Assembly (NCBI GenBank): GCA_001781445.1 | Contig: MFLB01000029.1 | Coordinates: 1 to 25,033 of the forward strand | Source: Candidatus Kaiserbacteria bacterium RIFCSPHIGHO2_01_FULL_58_22 | GTDB lineage: Bacteria > Patescibacteriota > Minisyncoccia > Phycocordibacterales > UBA2100 | Direction of reading: 5' to 3' | DNA: 25,033 bases | In this document: positions 22,544 to 25,033 of the stretch, piece after piece | Layout of the letters: the number at the start of each line of letters is the position of its first letter | How positions within the stretch are numbered: the first letter of the stretch is position 1 | Notes under the pieces: generated by a model | What the model saw: only the letters and a program-made list of their open reading frames with translations | Database searches by the model: none | Told to the model about the DNA's origin: nothing | Position numbers and translations under genes: made by a program

Positions 22544-23616
22544 GATAAATAGCGTCCTTTTTGCTTCGCAAACCCGCTTTTGCCCATTTTCATCACCAGA
22601 GGATACGCGAGATGCATATTGCTCGCCGACGAAACTCCCAACGGCAGATGCTCCCGAAACCACTGTATGACTTCCGGCAGATCCTCTTTGAGAGATCTCC
22701 GCGGCCGCCATCCGAGAGAGCGAAGCTTTGAGGAATCGACCGCGTATTTCATATCGTGTCCCGGGCGATCTTCGACGCAGGTTATGAGAGAGAGCGGTTT
22801 TCCGAGTATGCGAAGTATCTTTTTGGCGATGTATTTGTTCGAATGCTCCTGCTGTTGAGAAATGTTGTAGATCTCGCCCGCATTCCCCGATTCGAGTACC
22901 AGTATTATCGCATCGGAGTGGTCGTTGACATGCAGCCAATCGCGCATATTCTCCCCGGTGCCGTACAGCGGGAGCGGTTCATCCTTGAGCGCGCGCAGTA
23001 TGAAAAACGGTATCAACTTTTCCGGATACTGGCGCGGTCCGTAATTGTTGACGGAGTGCGTAACAATGACCGGAGCGCCGTATGTGCGCATATAGGAGCG
23101 TATGAGAAGATCGCCCGAGGCTTTCGACGCCGCATACGGAGAATTCGGCCGAAATTCCGATTCTTCGACGAATCTACTTTTGGAGCGCAACGGCAGATCG
23201 CCCCATACCTCATCGGTGGAGATGTGCACCATCTTTCTGATATTCGGCGACGCGAGTAGCGCTTCGAGAAGCGAGTGCACGCCGACAACGTTCGTCATGA
23301 CGAACTCTTTGGACGATTCATGAATGGAGCGGTCGACGTGCGTCTCCGCGGCGAAATTCACGACGATATCCGCCTCGCGCATGAGCGCGCGCATAAGCGG
23401 CGTGTTCGCGATGTTCCCCTTCACGAAGCGATAACGCCGCGCATCGAGCCCTCGTACGTTGGCGGGATTTCCCGCGTAGGTGAGCGCATCGAGATTAACG
23501 ACGCGCGCATCCGGAATGCGTTCGAGAATGCGATGGATGAAATTCGATCCCATGAACCCGCATCCCCCGCACACCAAAAGCCTTTTTCCGGAGAGCTTCG
23601 CTCCGCTTCGCGCCAT
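22540..23616 (-). CDS. rmlB: dTDP-glucose 4,6-dehydratase
   Basis: 358 residues. NAD loop is CGGCGFMGSNFI (16-27; GGAGFIGS in most), NFAAETHVDRSI, catalytic STDEVWGDL, and YAASK. NNYGPRQYPEKLIPFF and DRPGHDMKYAVDSSKL are RmlB-specific. It converts dTDP-glucose to dTDP-4-keto-6-deoxyglucose. Trp replaces the usual Tyr in STDEVYGDL, a mild change next to the catalytic Asp-Glu pair. There is an unusual C-terminal tail of about 35 residues after the expected end (NMHLAYPLVMKMGKSGFAKQKGR...). RmlC and RmlD are absent from the window, so the 4-keto sugar may go to a different aminotransferase or reductase. It heads a coupled unit with GT4 and the ABC transporter. Confidence 0.94.
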   Translation of the reverse strand: MARSGAKLSGKRLLVCGGCGFMGSNFIHRILERIPDARVVNLDALTYAGNPANVRGLDARRYRFVKGNIANTPLMRALMREADIVVNFAAETHVDRSIHESSKEFVMTNVVGVHSLLEALLASPNIRKMVHISTDEVWGDLPLRSKSRFVEESEFRPNSPYAASKASGDLLIRSYMRTYGAPVIVTHSVNNYGPRQYPEKLIPFFILRALKDEPLPLYGTGENMRDWLHVNDHSDAIILVLESGNAGEIYNISQQQEHSNKYIAKKILRILGKPLSLITCVEDRPGHDMKYAVDSSKLRSLGWRPRRSLKEDLPEVIQWFREHLPLGVSSASNMHLAYPLVMKMGKSGFAKQKGRYLS

Positions 23617-23625
23617 AGCCCAATG

Positions 23626-23631
23626 ATACTA
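23626..23631 (-). promoter_or_regulatory. -10-like element before rmlB
   Basis: Minus strand TAGTAT ends 9 bases before the rmlB ATG at 23616. No good -35 is found at 16-18 base spacing. It has the same start-proximal position as the other unit-leading promoters and is supported mainly by that pattern, plus the hairpin cluster that separates rmlB from gmd. Confidence 0.4.
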
Positions 23632-23739
23632 GCGCATCTTGCGCGCGGTCGCCACGGCCGATTCGACTCATGGATGTTCCGGCGCCACGCGGGTTTCCGC
23701 ATCTCGGAGCTACAACGAGCCTCTATTGGAAGTCGAATA

Positions 23740-23760
23740 CCCCGTAGCTTTGCTGCGGGG
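23740..23760. repeat. Short palindromic (REP-like) hairpin
   Basis: A 9-base stem (23740-23748 with 23752-23760, CCCCGTAGC/GCTGCGGGG, one G-T wobble) closes a 3-base TTT loop. It is embedded in AATACCCCG...CGGGGTAGGG. From memory, very similar CCCCG-TAGC-GCTGCGGGG hairpins recur between genes in many CPR/Parcubacteria genomes, but that was not checked here. No T-run follows on either strand, so it is not an obvious intrinsic terminator. Confidence 0.55.
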
Positions 23761-23779
23761 TAGGGAGACTGACAGATAT

Positions 23780-23799
23780 GAAGCGCCGGCGGGCGCTTC
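23780..23799. repeat. Inverted repeat, 8-base stem
   Basis: GAAGCGCC and GGCGCTTC (23780-23787 with 23792-23799) form a perfect 8-base stem with a GGCG loop. Its GCGCCGG part (23783-23789) can instead pair with CCGGCGC (23818-23824), enclosing an AAGAAG/CTTCTT inner stem, so two alternative folds are possible. Confidence 0.5.
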
Positions 23800-23806
23800 T
23801 TCTTCC

Positions 23807-23870
23807 AAAAAAGAAGCCCGGCGCCGCCCCGCGAAATACCTCGCCCCTGTGGGGCGAGGATAGGGGCGGC
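23807..23870 (-). terminator. Probable terminator downstream of gmd
   Basis: Just after the gmd stop, the minus strand carries a nested hairpin. An outer 8-base stem (23863-23870 with 23823-23830) encloses a perfect 9-base CCTCGCCCC/GGGGCGAGG stem (23851-23859 with 23839-23847, 3-base loop). A T-rich TTCTTTTTT tract (23807-23815) follows 7 bases after the outer stem. The tract is a little distant for a textbook intrinsic terminator, so confidence is limited. Confidence 0.45.
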
Positions 23871-23871
23871 C

Positions 23872-24906
23872 TTATTTATTCTCGCTCGCGACGGCTTCAA
23901 GGTCGGCCTTCGCCATCATCGCCGCCAGATCTTCGAAAGAAACCCGGGGCTTCCATCCCAATTCGCGGCGCGCCTTGCCCGAATCACCGAGCAAATGATC
24001 GACCTCAACGGGCCGGAAAAATTTTTTGTTGACCCGCACGATCACCTTTCCCGCCTCGGTTTTTCCGACCTCCCTGGTTCCCGACCCGCTCCATGCGATA
24101 TGCATGTCGAGAGCTTTCGCCGTCTCGTTCACGAAATCCCGCACCGTATGGACTTGGCCCGTCGCGATAACGTAGTCCGCGGGTTTTTCCCGCTGAAGCA
24201 TCAGCCACATGGCCTCGACAAAATCTCCGGCATATCCCCAGTCGCGCCGGGCATTCAGGTTTCCGAGTTCAACGTAATCCTGCAACCCGAGCTTGATCTT
24301 TGCGAGCGAGATGGATATTTTCCGCGTGACGAAATGCTGGCCCCTGCGAGGCGATTCGTGATTAAAAAGGATCCCCGAACAAATGAAAAGATCCGGATAC
24401 TTCTTCCGGTACCCGACCACATAGTCCTCATGCGCGCGAAGCTTGGCGACGCCGTAGGGACTGACGGGTTGGAAGGGAGTGTTTTCGTTCTGCGGCGGCT
24501 TCGCACTGCCGAACATCTCGCTCGTCGAAGCCTGGTATATCTTCGAACGTAGCCGGCCGTCGAGAACCGCGTGTACGAGCCGCCCGAGTCCGTGATAGTT
24601 GATCTCGCCGGCTTCCTCGGGGCACATGAATGAAATGCCGACGTCGGACTGCGCCGCGAGATTATAGATCTCGTCGGGCTCCGCTCTTTCGAGAGCGCGC
24701 CTGATCGCGCCGCTGTCGCGCATATCGCCGTATAGTATCGTTATCTTCCGCTCCCGGATCAGTTCCTTCAGCCGTACGAATGGATCATTGCTGGAACGGC
24801 GCACCAGCCCGAAGACCTCGTACCCTTTTCTTACCAGCAGTTCCGCCACATAGGAGCCGTCTTGTCCGGTAATTCCTGTGATGAGCGCGCGCTTCTTCTT
24901 TTTCAT
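23872..24906 (-). CDS. gmd: GDP-mannose 4,6-dehydratase
   Basis: 344 residues from ATG 24906. Canonical Gmd features are ALITGITGQDGSYVAELL (7-24), LVRRSS, YGDMRD, NLAAQSDVGISF, STSEMFG and YGVAK. NHESPRRGQHFVTRKI and YVIATGQVHTVRDFV are diagnostic of the family. It converts GDP-mannose to GDP-4-keto-6-deoxymannose, for which the Fcl-like enzyme at 8280-9266 could be the next step, about 14 kb away in another unit. The N terminus was placed at 24906 because ALITG normally starts a few residues after Met and a -10-like TATGCT lies 6 bases upstream. A 12-codon in-frame extension (from 24942) abuts the upstream stop and looks spurious. Confidence 0.95.
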   Translation of the reverse strand: MKKKKRALITGITGQDGSYVAELLVRKGYEVFGLVRRSSNDPFVRLKELIRERKITILYGDMRDSGAIRRALERAEPDEIYNLAAQSDVGISFMCPEEAGEINYHGLGRLVHAVLDGRLRSKIYQASTSEMFGSAKPPQNENTPFQPVSPYGVAKLRAHEDYVVGYRKKYPDLFICSGILFNHESPRRGQHFVTRKISISLAKIKLGLQDYVELGNLNARRDWGYAGDFVEAMWLMLQREKPADYVIATGQVHTVRDFVNETAKALDMHIAWSGSGTREVGKTEAGKVIVRVNKKFFRPVEVDHLLGDSGKARRELGWKPRVSFEDLAAMMAKADLEAVASENK

Positions 24907-24912
24907 GGGAGG

Positions 24913-24941
24913 AGCATACATCACAAAAATAACAATGACCA
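24913..24941 (-). promoter_or_regulatory. Candidate leaderless promoter for gmd
   Basis: Minus strand TGGTCA (24936-24941, 4/6) and TATGCT (24913-24918, 4/6) are spaced by exactly 17 bases. The -10 ends 6 bases before the chosen gmd ATG. It lies in the 36-base gap after the upstream glycosyltransferase. No ribosome site precedes this ATG; CTCCTCCC is the complement of a Shine-Dalgarno, not a site. Confidence 0.5.
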
Positions 24942-24942
24942 C

Positions 24943-25033
24943 TTAGGTTTTCAGAAGATCGAGGTAGATCCTGGCGGTTTTCTCCGCAGTCGTTCTCCAA
25001 GAAAAATCTTTTGCTCTTTCGAGTCCTTTTTTA
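24943..25033 (-). CDS. Glycosyltransferase family 4, C-terminal 29 residues only
   Basis: The frame is open from the window edge to a TAA at 24943-24945 and encodes a tail with KGLERAKDFSWRTTAEKT followed by ARIYLDLLKT. The pattern RAxxFSWxxTAExTxxxYxxLL is the very common last helix of GT4 (Glycos_transf_1) glycosyltransferases. The rest of the gene lies beyond the window. It stops 36 bases before gmd and is on the same strand. Confidence 0.7.
   Translation of the reverse strand, partial: KKGLERAKDFSWRTTAEKTARIYLDLLKT

Larger units (their letters stand above)
23617..23871. other. Non-coding hairpin-rich gap between rmlB and gmd
   Basis: This 255-base stretch is the largest gene-free region in the window. 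Short frames crossing it have no recognisable protein features. It holds at least three GC-rich inverted repeats (23740-23760, 23780-23799, 23823-23870) and the rmlB -10-like hexamer next to rmlB. The likely roles are transcription termination after gmd and a mobile or repetitive palindromic element. Confidence 0.7.

Noticed and set aside
21749..22552. 267-codon plus-strand open frame opposite the GT4 gene
   Set aside because: Antisense shadow; the minus strand shows a complete GT4 with matching start and stop overlaps.
22544..22939. N-terminal extension of the GT4 gene inside rmlB
   Set aside because: The extra 132 codons overlap rmlB and show no family similarity; ATG 22543 gives the standard N terminus and an ATGA overlap.
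23740..23870. Hairpin cluster as a CRISPR array
   Set aside because: The palindromes differ from each other, there are no regularly spaced identical repeats, and no cas genes are present.

Overview
This window is a surface-glycan biosynthesis locus with about 24 densely packed protein genes. I see no RNA genes, insertion sequences or CRISPR array. Base composition is moderately GC-rich. Many genes are joined by 4-base ATGA stop/start overlaps, and classical Shine-Dalgarno sites are scarce. Several units start with a -10-like hexamer only 6-9 bases before the ATG, which suggests leaderless mRNAs. A cluster of short GC-rich hairpins fills the one sizeable intergenic gap. From memory, such hairpins and tightly packed sugar loci fit the Patescibacteria/CPR (Parcubacteria-like) better than classical Proteobacteria. 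This placement is an inference of moderate strength; there is no marker gene here.

Layout. (1) Positions 1-5182, plus strand: a partial NeuB-type sialic-acid synthase, a NeuC-type hydrolysing 2-epimerase, a hexapeptide acetyltransferase, a DegT aminotransferase, a UDP-sugar 4,6-dehydratase and a small methyltransferase. Read in reverse, this is the enzyme set for a legionaminic-acid-type nonulosonic acid. (2) Positions 5204-11904, minus strand: a GDP-D-glycero-D-manno-heptose module (GmhA, HddA, GmhB), a GMD-like GDP-heptose dehydratase, a GDP-fucose-synthase-like epimerase/reductase, a zinc-finger methyltransferase and a class III aminotransferase. (3) Positions 11939-17250, minus strand: a second acidic-sugar module made of a GT2 glycosyltransferase, an SpsF-type cytidylyltransferase, a second DegT aminotransferase and an unusual 807-residue fusion of an FAD amine-oxidase-like flavoprotein to a complete NeuB synthase. 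(4) Positions 17297-23616, minus strand: a capsule-synthesis-type (Kdo-transferase-like) glycosyltransferase, RmlA, an ABC lipid-oligosaccharide-flippase-like exporter, a GT4 glycosyltransferase and RmlB. (5) Positions 23617-23871: a non-coding hairpin cluster. (6) Positions 23872-25033: Gmd and the last 29 residues of another GT4 glycosyltransferase.

How it fits together. The window supplies at least four activated-sugar lines: two CMP-nonulosonic-acid lines, a GDP-(6-deoxy)heptose line, a dTDP-6-deoxyhexose line and a GDP-6-deoxyhexose (fucose/rhamnose-like) line. It also has four glycosyltransferases and one ABC-type flippase/exporter. The initiating phosphoglycosyl transferase, polymerase/ligase or oligosaccharyltransferase, the heptose guanylyltransferase, RmlC/RmlD and a cytidylyltransferase next to the first NeuB set are not here and presumably lie outside.

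The most unusual items are the flavoprotein-NeuB fusion, the leucine at the catalytic Tyr/Met position of the 4,6-dehydratase, the repeated leaderless-promoter architecture at the heads of the units, and the hairpin cluster between gmd and rmlB.
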